A program made the translations under genes and the position numbers. Below, piece after piece: positions 17,903 through 27,028 of a stretch of DNA of 64,000 bases. Source of the stretch: Chitinophaga sp. sic0106 (GTDB taxonomy: Bacteria; Bacteroidota; Bacteroidia; Chitinophagales; Chitinophagaceae); assembly GCF_019219075.1 (NCBI RefSeq), contig NZ_JAHUWJ010000028.1, forward strand, positions 18,046 through 82,045, in the 5' to 3' direction. Position 1 is the first letter of the stretch, and each line of letters opens with the position of its first letter. The notes under the pieces were generated by a model. It did not search any database. It was given only the letters and a program-made list of their open reading frames with translations, and was not told the origin of the DNA.

Positions 17903-20900
17903 TTAAAAAGTGGTGGTGAGATTGAAATTGATATTACGGGCAAAAGGATAATCCAACCCTCTTTCCACCTGGATGGTAGATAATCGGAATAGATTGTTCA
18001 TCTGCAGATTCAGCCGTGTATTTTTGAAGTGCCATCTCTGGGTCCATTTATCCGGCACCTGGTAGCCGAGCGACAAACTTTCCATTTCTATGAAATTGTT
18101 GGTTTGTACAAATCTGGAAGTAGCCAGGGTGGGACTGGTAACAGAAAAACCATCCAGATCGGTGAGGCCTTTGAAGTAGGTGTAATCGCCCGGATTTTTC
18201 CATCTGCCCAGCAGTACGCGCTCATCCACATTAAAGCGTATGTCGGCATTTTCCACGCGGTCGGCCAGGGTTTGGTTGTACATCTTACCACCGTATTGGT
18301 AGCTGCAATACACACCCAGTTGTATGCCTCTCCAGCTTACGTTGGTGCCTACGTTTCCGCTCACATCAGGCAATGCATCGCCCACAATTACTTTGTCGGC
18401 CGCATTCCAGATGTAGGTGCGTGCACCAGCTTTGTTGATATAGATTTCCTTTCCGGTACCTGGGTCAATACCTGCGGAGCGTACGGCCCATATTGCGTTT
18501 ACAGATTGTCCTTCTTCAAAGCGCAGCTGAGGTTTTGTTTGAAGGTTATTATCCGTTTTATCGTTGTTGGCATTCATTTTTTGTAAGGAATTTGAAATCT
18601 CTTTGATTTCATTTTTATTGTGAATGCCATTCACGAATACACTCCAGAAGGTTGATTTTTTGTCATTCTTAATCAGGAATACGTTGATATTCCCTTCCAG
18701 ACCCCGGTTTTGCAGCTTGCCGATATTTTCTTTATAAGAAGACACGCCGACGGAAGGAGGGGTGTTAATATCCAGCAGGAGGTCGTTCGTAGTTTCCAGG
18801 TAAGCATCCAGCCGGATAATCACTCTTTCTCTTAACAGGCTAACGTCCATGCCTATATTTTTTTTCATGGTTTGCTGCCAGCGGAGGTTCGGGTTTCCAT
18901 ACGATAATAAGTTGGCACCCAGCATGCCGAGGTAATCGCGGTTGGTATTGTAGCTATAGGTGGAAGTAGCCATGTAGGGAGAGAATGTTTGGCTACCGGT
19001 GGTGCCCACGCCACCACGTAGTTTCAGCCGATCTATAATGCTACCTTTCATAGCGCTCATGAATGCTTCCTCATGCAGGTTCCACCCCAGACCTAAAGCC
19101 CAGAATGGGGCAAAACGGTTGTCTGCACCAAACTGCGTAGAGCCATCCATGTTAAAGGAGAAGTCGGCCATATAGCGGCGATCGTATGTATAGTTCAAAC
19201 TGCTGAACATAGATGTTCTGCGGGTAATATCATTTTTCCCACTAGGCCTGGAATTGCGCAGGTAAGTGTTTCCCAGGAAGATTTCGTCGAGGTTGGTATT
19301 GGGGAATCCGCGTACTGACATGCCGGAGGCGCGACTGGTTTGTTCCGCGGCACCAGCGCCAATAGTGGCGAAAAACAGCCCGTCGCCGATTGTTTTATTG
19401 TAATCCAAGGTGGCGCTGGCATCAAAAGAGAAGAAGCTGCCATTAGTTTTATCGTAGCTGCCCCGCTCCAGGTAAGCCTGTGAGCCGTAATCAACGACGT
19501 TGATAAAGGCGGTATGGTCTGCCGGCAGGAATTTATCAGACTGATCTGTTTGATTGACGATCCCCAGCTTACCCGTGAATTTAAGGCCATTGTGTAAGCG
19601 CCATTCCAGGAAAGTATTGTTGGTGATACCGAAATATTTGGCATAGTTGGAAGTACCCAGGGATGCATCATACAGCGGATTGGCAACGCGGGTGCCACCT
19701 GCATAACCGGGAGTGGTAAGGTAGTCCAGCTGCTTTTGTACGCGTCCATTTGAGTCGTACGGCGTCCAGTAGGGATTCAGGCGGGTATATTGAGAGTAAG
19801 CGCCATAGGGCGATTCATCAGAACGATTACCCGTTACCGTTAGTTGATTGCGCACCAGCACATTTTTACGGCGATAGGAGAGCATCATACCACCTTCATA
19901 GGTTTTACGTCCGGAGCCGATCATAACACCCCTGTTGTTGGTGTAGCCAAAGTTGACCGCATATCGTAAGTACTGGTCGCCTCCTTCTACATACAGTGAC
20001 TGGCGTGTGCCCACACCCGTTTGTACCGGTTGCGATAACCAGTAGGTGTTTACCCCTTCTTCTATGGCTGATCTGCGTTTGGAGTATAGTTCATCATAAA
20101 ATTGCTGGTAGTTGGCATTGGAGCCGATATATCTGCCTGATAATCGTTCTACTTCCAGTTTGTCAGCAGCATTGACCAGGTGGTAAGGAGTGAGGTCAGG
20201 AGCTGTAACCTGTAAGGTGGCGGAATAATTTACAGTGAGCTTACCGGGCTTTGGCTGCTTGGTATCTACTACTATCACGCCGTTGGCAGCACGGGAGCCG
20301 TAGGCGGAGGTGGCCACCGCATCTTTGAGGATAGTCATGCGTTCAATACGGTTGATATCCAGGTCATATATTTTCTGCAGACTTACCTCAAAACCATCCA
20401 GGATGAAAAGGGGCATACTGGGATTGGTTTGGTAGGCAGACATAAAGTCTGCGCCAGAAGCAGGTACGCCGCTACTGGCGCCCTGCACGGGGAAGTTATT
20501 GGTCCCACGAAGGCTGATTTGCGGGAGGCGGTTGGGGTCACTGCCGAACTGCACATTGTCCGGTATACGCATAGCGGGGTCAAATACTTTCAGTGCATCA
20601 AAAACACTCATTGAGTTGACGGTACGCATTTGTTCGCCGGTAACGGAGGTGGCTACACCGGTGAAGTTTTCTACCGGGCGTTTAAACAAGCCGGTGGTTA
20701 CCACCACTTCATTAATGTTTTCCACGGCAGTGAGCAGGGCGATGTTGCCAATGTCGGTGCGGCCATTTACGGCGAGTTCCCGTTTTTCATAGCCTATGCT
20801 GGAAACCACCAGCCATGCGCCATTGGGCACATTACGAAACTGGAAATTGCCGGTACCGTCGGAGAGGGTGGCCGTGTTGGTGCCACGCACCAGGATGGTG

Positions 20901-21340
20901 GCGCCGGGTATAGGCTTACCACTTTCGTCGTGAACGCGGCCTTTCAGCGGCTGATCTGACTGGGCAACGGAATGGTCGCCACCGGCTTTGCGCTGGCGGA
21001 TGATTACCGTGTTTTCCATGATTTCAAACTCCAGTGGTGCATCCTTCAAACAGGCTGACAGTGCATCTTGCAGGGAGGTTTGCTTAAAATCTACGTTGAT
21101 GCGTTTCTGTTGGCGTACAACCTGCAGGTTGTACACGAAATAATAGTTGGTTTGTTTTTTAAACGACTTAAAAACTTCGTCCAGTGATACGTTCTGGGCT
21201 TTCATGGTTACGCGTTGTGCATACGTGCCGGCGCTTAAAAGCAGGCAGATCAACAGTGTGAAGGCAAACGGAAATTTGCAGACGTAATGCCAGGGCATAC
21301 GTCTGGGCTTCACGGCTTTGTGCAAAGCAGTCGAATTCAT
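17903..21340 (-). CDS. SusC/RagA TonB-linked outer-membrane protein with STN domain
   Basis: 1145 residues. Signal region to about 41, then an STN (secretin/TonB N-terminal) domain (about 45-110) for signalling to FecR, a carboxypeptidase-like domain (LKGRVHDESGKPIPGATILV, about 130), TonB plug (VSVFDALKVFDPAMRI; ERMTILKDAVATSAYG, about 330) and a beta-barrel to the end. The presence of STN plus an upstream ECF sigma/FecR pair means substrate binding should induce its own operon. Substrate is not deducible; no glycoside hydrolase is encoded here. Confidence 0.94.
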   Translation of the reverse strand: MNSTALHKAVKPRRMPWHYVCKFPFAFTLLICLLLSAGTYAQRVTMKAQNVSLDEVFKSFKKQTNYYFVYNLQVVRQQKRINVDFKQTSLQDALSACLKDAPLEFEIMENTVIIRQRKAGGDHSVAQSDQPLKGRVHDESGKPIPGATILVRGTNTATLSDGTGNFQFRNVPNGAWLVVSSIGYEKRELAVNGRTDIGNIALLTAVENINEVVVTTGLFKRPVENFTGVATSVTGEQMRTVNSMSVFDALKVFDPAMRIPDNVQFGSDPNRLPQISLRGTNNFPVQGASSGVPASGADFMSAYQTNPSMPLFILDGFEVSLQKIYDLDINRIERMTILKDAVATSAYGSRAANGVIVVDTKQPKPGKLTVNYSATLQVTAPDLTPYHLVNAADKLEVERLSGRYIGSNANYQQFYDELYSKRRSAIEEGVNTYWLSQPVQTGVGTRQSLYVEGGDQYLRYAVNFGYTNNRGVMIGSGRKTYEGGMMLSYRRKNVLVRNQLTVTGNRSDESPYGAYSQYTRLNPYWTPYDSNGRVQKQLDYLTTPGYAGGTRVANPLYDASLGTSNYAKYFGITNNTFLEWRLHNGLKFTGKLGIVNQTDQSDKFLPADHTAFINVVDYGSQAYLERGSYDKTNGSFFSFDASATLDYNKTIGDGLFFATIGAGAAEQTSRASGMSVRGFPNTNLDEIFLGNTYLRNSRPSGKNDITRRTSMFSSLNYTYDRRYMADFSFNMDGSTQFGADNRFAPFWALGLGWNLHEEAFMSAMKGSIIDRLKLRGGVGTTGSQTFSPYMATSTYSYNTNRDYLGMLGANLLSYGNPNLRWQQTMKKNIGMDVSLLRERVIIRLDAYLETTNDLLLDINTPPSVGVSSYKENIGKLQNRGLEGNINVFLIKNDKKSTFWSVFVNGIHNKNEIKEISNSLQKMNANNDKTDNNLQTKPQLRFEEGQSVNAIWAVRSAGIDPGTGKEIYINKAGARTYIWNAADKVIVGDALPDVSGNVGTNVSWRGIQLGVYCSYQYGGKMYNQTLADRVENADIRFNVDERVLLGRWKNPGDYTYFKGLTDLDGFSVTSPTLATSRFVQTNNFIEMESLSLGYQVPDKWTQRWHFKNTRLNLQMNNLFRLSTIQVERGLDYPFARNINFNLTTTF

Positions 21341-21480
21341 GGCTAGTGTTGGTTTAGGGCCATACGATGCCTGATGCGGTGCCGCATAGCATCGGTAGAC
21401 GGTAAAATGAATAGTGAAACGTTGGTTGGTGGATTGGCCTTATCCTCCTGGCCGGTTTCTGTTATGTTGGTTGATGGTTG

Positions 21481-22641
21481 TTAAATCTTTACTATCACCT
21501 TATTTCCCTGAATGATAAAATGAATGTTTCCTGTTTTTTCTAATAGCGCTAATACTTCTGATAATTTTTTAGTCCGGGATATGGTGGCCGCCACTTCATA
21601 TTTGGCGATATCTCCCTGGTATTCGACTGATGATATGTCGTACCAGCGTTGCAGCTGGATCATGATGTCCTTAATGTTGCCATAGAACTCGAACCGGCCT
21701 TCTTTCCAGGCGATGGTTTCACTGATATCCACGTTACGTACAGTTAAATCGCTGCCGGCAACGGATTGCTGGCCCGGTTCCAGTACTACACTTTTTTGGG
21801 GAGATGATACCTTAACGGCTCCAGAAACCAGTGTGGTGGCTATGTTTGGCTCGTCGGTATAGGCTTTCAGGTTAAAGCTGGTACCGAGTACCTGTACTTT
21901 TACATCTCCGGCATTTACCATAAAGGGTGCAGCTGCATTTTGAGCGATGTCGAAATAGGCTTCACCGCTTACTTCCACTTCCCGTTTATCTTTCGCAAAC
22001 GTAGCAGGAAAGCGTATTTGCGAGGATGCATTCAGGGTAACACTGCTGCCATCGGGAAGGGTTAATACAAACTGCCGGCCCCTGGAAGTACTGATGGTAT
22101 GGTAGGTAATGTCAGTTTTCGTATTACCGTCAGGGTTATACGATACGGCGCCGTTCTGCATGCTTAGTCTAAGTCCATGGCTATTGACTGTGCTACCGTT
22201 GTGGAGGCTATCCAGCGAAATAGTGGTACCGTTAGCCAGGGTGAGCGTAGCGCTGCCTTTCACGGCTGCGATGTCATGATGGGTGGCTGGTTCTTCAACC
22301 GCGGTGCGGCTATTTTTTTGCCATAGGTATAAGCCGGCTGTGATGAGTACAGCAATGGTGGCGGCTGCCGTCCAGCGTCTACCGGAGCGGAGTGCGCGAA
22401 TTTTGGGAGCTGCAGCAGTTTCGTGTATACGAGTCCGTAGCCTTTCGAGGCTCTGACGTCTACCTGACTCCTGATCCTCATTGCCCACAAAACTTTTTTC
22501 CCTGGCCGCAAGATCTATGGCGGCGGCCAGTAACGTGGCATTGGCGGGGTTTTCCAGCATTTCGTGAAATGTGGATAACTCCTGGGCGGATAAAGTATCC
22601 GTTAAATAGCCATCGAGTAATTGTTCAAAAGTTTTGTTCAT
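21481..22641 (-). CDS. FecR-family anti-sigma factor
   Basis: About 386 residues from ATG 22641 (MNKTFEQLLDGYL). N-terminal cytoplasmic helices, one membrane segment near residue 90 (WTAAATIAVLITAGLYLW), FecR periplasmic domain (TSRGRQFVLTLPDGSSVTLN; GEAYFDIA) and a C-terminal STN-like DUF4974 (SEVLALLEKTGNIHF). It holds the ECF sigma factor inactive until the SusC STN domain signals. Lies 80 bases after the sigma gene. Confidence 0.92.
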   Translation of the reverse strand: MNKTFEQLLDGYLTDTLSAQELSTFHEMLENPANATLLAAAIDLAAREKSFVGNEDQESGRRQSLERLRTRIHETAAAPKIRALRSGRRWTAAATIAVLITAGLYLWQKNSRTAVEEPATHHDIAAVKGSATLTLANGTTISLDSLHNGSTVNSHGLRLSMQNGAVSYNPDGNTKTDITYHTISTSRGRQFVLTLPDGSSVTLNASSQIRFPATFAKDKREVEVSGEAYFDIAQNAAAPFMVNAGDVKVQVLGTSFNLKAYTDEPNIATTLVSGAVKVSSPQKSVVLEPGQQSVAGSDLTVRNVDISETIAWKEGRFEFYGNIKDIMIQLQRWYDISSVEYQGDIAKYEVAATISRTKKLSEVLALLEKTGNIHFIIQGNKVIVKI

Positions 22642-22720
22642 GAAAGGCAATGATTTTGGTTTGGCCTTTATACTACCACGCAGTAATCAGGCTATAGTCC
22701 CGAAAAAAAGTGAAATATTT

Positions 22721-23317
22721 TTAAAAAATCTGGAAAGCCCTTATCAGCAAAGGGATGCCGGTCCAGTATAAATAACCGTTGCGGTGCAAATAGGTCCGGA
22801 TGGCGTTAAGCGCAATGGTGATGGTATTGGCCACTGTTTTTTTGGAAAGCCCGGTTTGTGCGGCAATCGCTTCGTGACTGAGGCCTTCGTCGCGACTCAT
22901 GGCAAAAATCTGTTGCTGCTTCTGCGGCAGGCTGGCCAGGGCCGAGCTGATGACGGCCGAGGTTTCTGTAATGGAGGCTGCCGGCAGCTCTTGTGCCAAC
23001 AGGGTCCCTGTCATATATTGTTGCAATTGTTTCTGCCGGGTAGCATCCTTGCGGAGATGGCTGATGATTTCATTGCGTACCATCACCATCAGGTAGGGGG
23101 TAAATTCTTTTATTTCCGTTAGCTGCGTGCGTTTGAGCCAGAGCTTAATAAAAACTTCCTGGATAATATCCTCGGCCATGGCGGGAGATTTCAGAAATGC
23201 CAGGGCCAGGGAGTACACCTCATTCCAGTAGTGCTGGTGGATTTGGGCGAAGGCCGTTTCATCCCCATCGGCAGTCCTTACCAGCAGTTCACCTATGCTT
23301 ATATTTTCATCCCTCAT
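22721..23317 (-). CDS. ECF sigma-70 family factor (FecI-like)
   Basis: 198 residues. Region 2 with FAQIHQHYWNEVYSLALAF and DIIQEVFIKLW, region 4 with LASLPQKQQQIFAMSR and a helix-turn-helix (SHEAIAAQTGLSKKTVANT). The C-terminal hydrophobic tail is common in Bacteroidota members of this group. It would direct transcription of the SusCD operon after release by the neighbouring FecR. Confidence 0.93.
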   Translation of the reverse strand: MRDENISIGELLVRTADGDETAFAQIHQHYWNEVYSLALAFLKSPAMAEDIIQEVFIKLWLKRTQLTEIKEFTPYLMVMVRNEIISHLRKDATRQKQLQQYMTGTLLAQELPAASITETSAVISSALASLPQKQQQIFAMSRDEGLSHEAIAAQTGLSKKTVANTITIALNAIRTYLHRNGYLYWTGIPLLIRAFQIF

Positions 23318-23389
23318 CCTGATCTTGGTTGTGTCCGTGGTAAAATAAGAAAAAAAATAGGTTTTAGGGAGATGGGAATGCTGCTGGCA

Positions 23390-24004
23390 CTATCTTTTGC
23401 AGATCACCAAATAGAAGGGATAGCTTTCTGTGATGTCCCTGATTTCTGTTAATCCGTATCCGCTAAATTCTGCTGTTACTGCTTCTTTATCGTAAAAGTA
23501 CATGTTGATACCGCCAAACATTTCGTATCGGTCTTTGCTGATATACTGGCCTTTGCCGTAGGTCTGTGCTTCTTTGGTGATCATGGTAAACACCATATGA
23601 CCGTTATCTGACAGCTGATTATAGCAATCGCTGATCAGTTTTTTTCTTTCTGTTTCATTCAGGAGATGGATGAGTGCATAGCAGAATATGCCATCGAACA
23701 TTTTTGTATCGAAAGGCATATCCGTTACGGAACCGTGGTATATTGGCAAGTTGCCGCCAAAATGTTTATGTGCTATGTCGATAGCGGTTTGCGATATCTC
23801 TATACCTGTTACCTGCATGCCATTTTCGAGGAATGGCTGTGCGTTGCGGCCGTAGCCGATACCGGGAATGAGTACGGACTTTACGTTATTTTGAATAAAG
23901 TAGTCTTTAGTGACCATGGCAGAATGGGCGGGTGTGAAGCCCCACATTTCTTGTTTTTGGGAGAAGGCAGCTTCCCAGAATTCGGGTGTTCCGTGGTTGG
24001 TCAT
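23390..24004 (-). CDS. SAM-dependent class I methyltransferase
   Basis: About 204 residues from ATG 24004; an upstream TTG at 24022 is an unlikely start. Motif I is SVLIPGIGYGRNAQPF, with acidic GIEIS; then DMPFDTKMFDGIFCYALIHLL as motifs II-III. The short WGFTPAHSA entry resembles thiopurine or tellurite methyltransferase-like proteins, but the substrate cannot be assigned. A -7 box TAACTTTG lies on the minus strand at 24027-24020. Divergent from fic. Confidence 0.82.
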   Translation of the reverse strand: MTNHGTPEFWEAAFSQKQEMWGFTPAHSAMVTKDYFIQNNVKSVLIPGIGYGRNAQPFLENGMQVTGIEISQTAIDIAHKHFGGNLPIYHGSVTDMPFDTKMFDGIFCYALIHLLNETERKKLISDCYNQLSDNGHMVFTMITKEAQTYGKGQYISKDRYEMFGGINMYFYDKEAVTAEFSGYGLTEIRDITESYPFYLVICKR

Positions 24005-24065
24005 GGTGAAAATTTGCAACAAAGTTACAAAAAATGGGGTTTCGCTGGATTATTCGCCACATAGG

Positions 24066-24096
24066 ATGCGGTGAATAATGCTTATATTCACCGCAT
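24066..24096. promoter_or_regulatory. 12-bp perfect inverted repeat before the Fic gene
   Basis: ATGCGGTGAATA / TATTCACCGCAT with a 7-base centre, ending 12 bases before the fic ATG, in the divergent promoter region. No T-run follows, so an operator or leader hairpin is more likely than a terminator. Confidence 0.5.
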
Positions 24097-24108
24097 AATT
24101 TGCGTAGA

Positions 24109-25221
24109 ATGTCTATCTATCAATTGCAGCAGTGGCCGGAATTCACCTGGGACAGCGAGCAGATAAGCGCGCTGCTAGGGGAAGTGCGCCATAAGCAGGG
24201 CAGATTGTTAGGGCAAATGGAGCACCTGGGCTTTCCGTTACAGGAAGAAGCGTTATTGCTTACTCTGACTGCGGATGTCCTTAAGTCCAGTGAAATAGAG
24301 GGAGAGATCTTAGATGCCGACCAGGTACGTTCTTCCATTGCCCGGCGGCTGGGAATAGAAATAGGCGGGTTGGTGCCATCCGACAGAGATGTGGAGGGTG
24401 TGGTGGAGATGATGCTGGATGCTACGCAACATTACGATAAGCCGTTGGGGGAACAGCGACTTTTCGGCTGGCATGCATCCTTATTTCCGACGGGTTATAG
24501 TGGCATACATAGAATAGTGGTTGGCTCCTGGCGGGATAATACCAAAGATGATCCAATGCAGGTGGTATCAGGTGGTATGGGGCGTGAAAAAGTCCACTTC
24601 CAGGCTCCTGACTCCGAAGTACTTCAGCAGGAAATGGATCGTTTTTTAACCTGGTTTAATAGGAATGAAACAATCGACCCTGTAGTGAAAGCGGCGATTG
24701 CTCACCTCTGGTTTGTAACTTTGCATCCTTTTGATGATGGCAATGGTCGTATAGCCCGTGCAATCACGGATATGCAGTTAGCCCGTGCTGATAAAAGTCC
24801 GCAGAGGTTTTATAGTATGTCGGCTCAGATCAGGATTGAACGTAAGGAATATTATCATATCCTGGAGCGCACCCAGAAAGACTCACTGGATATTACCGGG
24901 TGGCTTATGTGGTTTCTATCCTGTCTGGATCGCGCAGTGAGCGGTTCGGATAAGATTCTGGCTACTGTTATCCGCAAAGCTAAATTCTGGGATAACCCAC
25001 AGACACAAACGTTAAATGACCGGCAGAAACTGATGCTGAATAAGCTCTTTGATGGTTTTCACGGAAAGTTGACCTCTTCGAAATGGGCTGTCATCACTAG
25101 AACCTCACAGGATACGGCTATCAGAGATATACAGGATTTGATGGAGCGGGGATTGCTGGTGAGAGAGGAAGCAGGAGGGAGGAGTACGAGTTATGTGTTG
25201 CGGGAGGAGAGAATTAATTAA
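24109..25221 (+). CDS. Fic-domain protein with DUF4172 N-terminus, autoinhibited class
   Basis: 370 residues from ATG 24109 (a TTG nine bases earlier is less likely). DUF4172 region 1-80; Fic motif HPFDDGNGRIAR from about residue 206, all catalytic residues intact; C-terminal winged-helix-like segment. SSEIEG at about 60-65 fits the [ST]xxxE[GN] inhibitory helix motif, N-terminal to the Fic core, which places it with class II, self-inhibited AMP-transferases. It would modify a protein hydroxyl with AMP; target unknown. The ATP-grasp gene follows after 14 bases, so the two are probably co-transcribed. Confidence 0.9.
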   Translation: MSIYQLQQWPEFTWDSEQISALLGEVRHKQGRLLGQMEHLGFPLQEEALLLTLTADVLKSSEIEGEILDADQVRSSIARRLGIEIGGLVPSDRDVEGVVEMMLDATQHYDKPLGEQRLFGWHASLFPTGYSGIHRIVVGSWRDNTKDDPMQVVSGGMGREKVHFQAPDSEVLQQEMDRFLTWFNRNETIDPVVKAAIAHLWFVTLHPFDDGNGRIARAITDMQLARADKSPQRFYSMSAQIRIERKEYYHILERTQKDSLDITGWLMWFLSCLDRAVSGSDKILATVIRKAKFWDNPQTQTLNDRQKLMLNKLFDGFHGKLTSSKWAVITRTSQDTAIRDIQDLMERGLLVREEAGGRSTSYVLREERIN

Positions 25222-25235
25222 ATACGATTGAACCT

Positions 25236-26045
25236 ATGAACAAGTTTTCTTCCATTCAATGGGTGGTACAACGCAACCTGACAAGTATTACCGACTTCAA
25301 TGAATTAGCTGCGGCATGTGAAAAATTGGAAATTCCATTTGTGCATGTTGATATCATTCCATTCACGACAACACTTCCTGCTATTGATACGACTCGCCAC
25401 TCAATTATTTATGGTTCCACTACTTTTAATAGAATGGCAGAGCAGCATGCAGGGTTAAAAAAGGGCTACTTCTTTGATCCAGACAGGTTTTCGATCGAGA
25501 ACTATATGGAGCGCTGGGGTGCACATATGCTGAATTTCGGTGCTGAAATTTCTTCATTTAGGTCCCTGATGGAGAATAGTAGCTACGCACCTGAAAAACA
25601 ATTATTTATTCGACCAAATGATGATGATAAGTCTTTTGCCGGCGAAGTAAAATATTATAGTGAAATTGCATCTTGGTATACCGCACTCACAAACCTGGAG
25701 AATACTCCACTTACACCTGATACCAAAATAGTTGTTTCTGAGCCTTATAGCATTCAATCTGAATGGCGACTTTGGATTGTGAATAAAAATGTGGTAGCGG
25801 CCTCCAAATACAGGCAGCATTTCAGGCTTGTGAAAGAGCGGGGGTGTCCTAATGCTGTAATAGAGTTTGCTTTGGCACGCTGTGCGGAATATACTCCGCA
25901 TGATGTATTTGTAATGGATGTTTGTTATTCAGGAGATGCTTATTACATAGTAGAGTGCGGATGTTTGAACGGAGCTGGTTTTTATAAAGCGAATATTGAG
26001 GATATAGTAAAGAGTGTATCGTCGTATTTTGTGCAAATCTTGTAA
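25236..26045 (+). CDS. ATP-grasp domain protein (DUF4343-like)
   Basis: 269 residues. ATP-grasp features are recognisable: QLFIRPNDDDKSFAGEV (nucleotide loop), SEWRLWIVNKNVVAASKYR and the metal-ligand end VFVMDVCYSGDAYYIVECGC. Such proteins join a carboxylate to an amine or thiol with ATP. Nothing shows the substrate. Co-directional with fic, 14 bases apart, which is a possible functional link. Confidence 0.7.
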   Translation: MNKFSSIQWVVQRNLTSITDFNELAAACEKLEIPFVHVDIIPFTTTLPAIDTTRHSIIYGSTTFNRMAEQHAGLKKGYFFDPDRFSIENYMERWGAHMLNFGAEISSFRSLMENSSYAPEKQLFIRPNDDDKSFAGEVKYYSEIASWYTALTNLENTPLTPDTKIVVSEPYSIQSEWRLWIVNKNVVAASKYRQHFRLVKERGCPNAVIEFALARCAEYTPHDVFVMDVCYSGDAYYIVECGCLNGAGFYKANIEDIVKSVSSYFVQIL

Positions 26046-26047
26046 TG

Positions 26048-26974
26048 CTACATAGGATTATCCAACAACTCTTTTAAATCTACAGTTATCTGGAATAACC
26101 TACTTGCTCCTTTATCGTCATCAGCCACCATGTGTAATGTCCATCTGTTATCAGTTATGTTTGAAATACAAATCCCTTCTACTTTTTCACCTTTGAATGC
26201 GTGATCAACATCGGACAAATTAATCACTCCATCTAATGATATTTCCTTGTCATTTATTTTTTGACTAATGTTGTTAATCCAGGCGAAATAACTATCGCCA
26301 ATAACACCATCATCATAGGCGTTGCTGGTAGCCTCGCTTGAAAGGATAACGAATAAGATATCTTCTTTTTCTGCATAGCACAGTTCAGATACGCCGGCAA
26401 AGTTTGCTAATGGGAGTTTAAGAATTGAGATACCGATTGGTGCAGTTTCCTGTTGGGCTAAGAAGTCTGCGGTGGTGGTGATAAAGTGATTAACCGTATT
26501 AGCCTCATTGCCACGATTGCTGAGTACTAAACGATTTCCAAGAACGGCTGCACCTTCAATGTTTATTTCTGGAATCTGGTGCAGGCGTTTTATGAAAGTA
26601 GCATAGGATGTTTGAAGTGGTTTACTGCTGCCAACAGGCAGGTTTACCGAAACCGCTATTTCACGTTCTTTGGTTGCACCCGAGCCCAGTGCTAAAAGAG
26701 TATCGTTAATAATAACTGAGGTTTCAAGGTCTGGCTTTTGTGCTTTAGGGATACGTTTTCCATCATAACTAAATAGCTTTACGGTATTGACTTCGTTGTA
26801 ATTACTATCTAAAACCAGGAGTTCATTTGCATCATCACCGATGATATAGAGAAGGCCATCATGGTAATTGATGGAGGAGCCGGAGGGGAAGTGGCTTAGC
26901 AGCAGGGTTTTGAGTAAGGTGATGATAGTTTTCAAAAACAGAAATTTTATGTTTGCAAAACTGATATCCTTCAC
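26048..26974 (-). CDS. Beta-propeller-like protein of unknown function (DUF6929-like)
   Basis: 308 residues, probable GTG start at 26974 (no ATG in the upstream open frame). Repeated beta pattern: SINYHDGLLYIIGDDANELLV, DTLLALGSGATKERE, VLGNRLVLSNRGNEAN, GVSELCYAEKEDILFVIL. It resembles a Bacteroidota family of about 300 residues without known role. A hydrophobic stretch near residues 10-28 could be a weak membrane segment. Same strand as ada, 54 bases downstream of it. Confidence 0.55.
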   Translation of the reverse strand: MKDISFANIKFLFLKTIITLLKTLLLSHFPSGSSINYHDGLLYIIGDDANELLVLDSNYNEVNTVKLFSYDGKRIPKAQKPDLETSVIINDTLLALGSGATKEREIAVSVNLPVGSSKPLQTSYATFIKRLHQIPEINIEGAAVLGNRLVLSNRGNEANTVNHFITTTADFLAQQETAPIGISILKLPLANFAGVSELCYAEKEDILFVILSSEATSNAYDDGVIGDSYFAWINNISQKINDKEISLDGVINLSDVDHAFKGEKVEGICISNITDNRWTLHMVADDDKGASRLFQITVDLKELLDNPM

Positions 26975-27028
26975 GTTCCAGGAAGGATCGCGTGCTTCAT
27001 TCCTTGAATATGCTCCATTAATTTACGA

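Noticed and set aside
17893..17943. Longer start for the SusD gene
   Set aside because: It would overlap SusC and push the lipoprotein signal inside the protein; ATG 17892 gives a standard lipobox.
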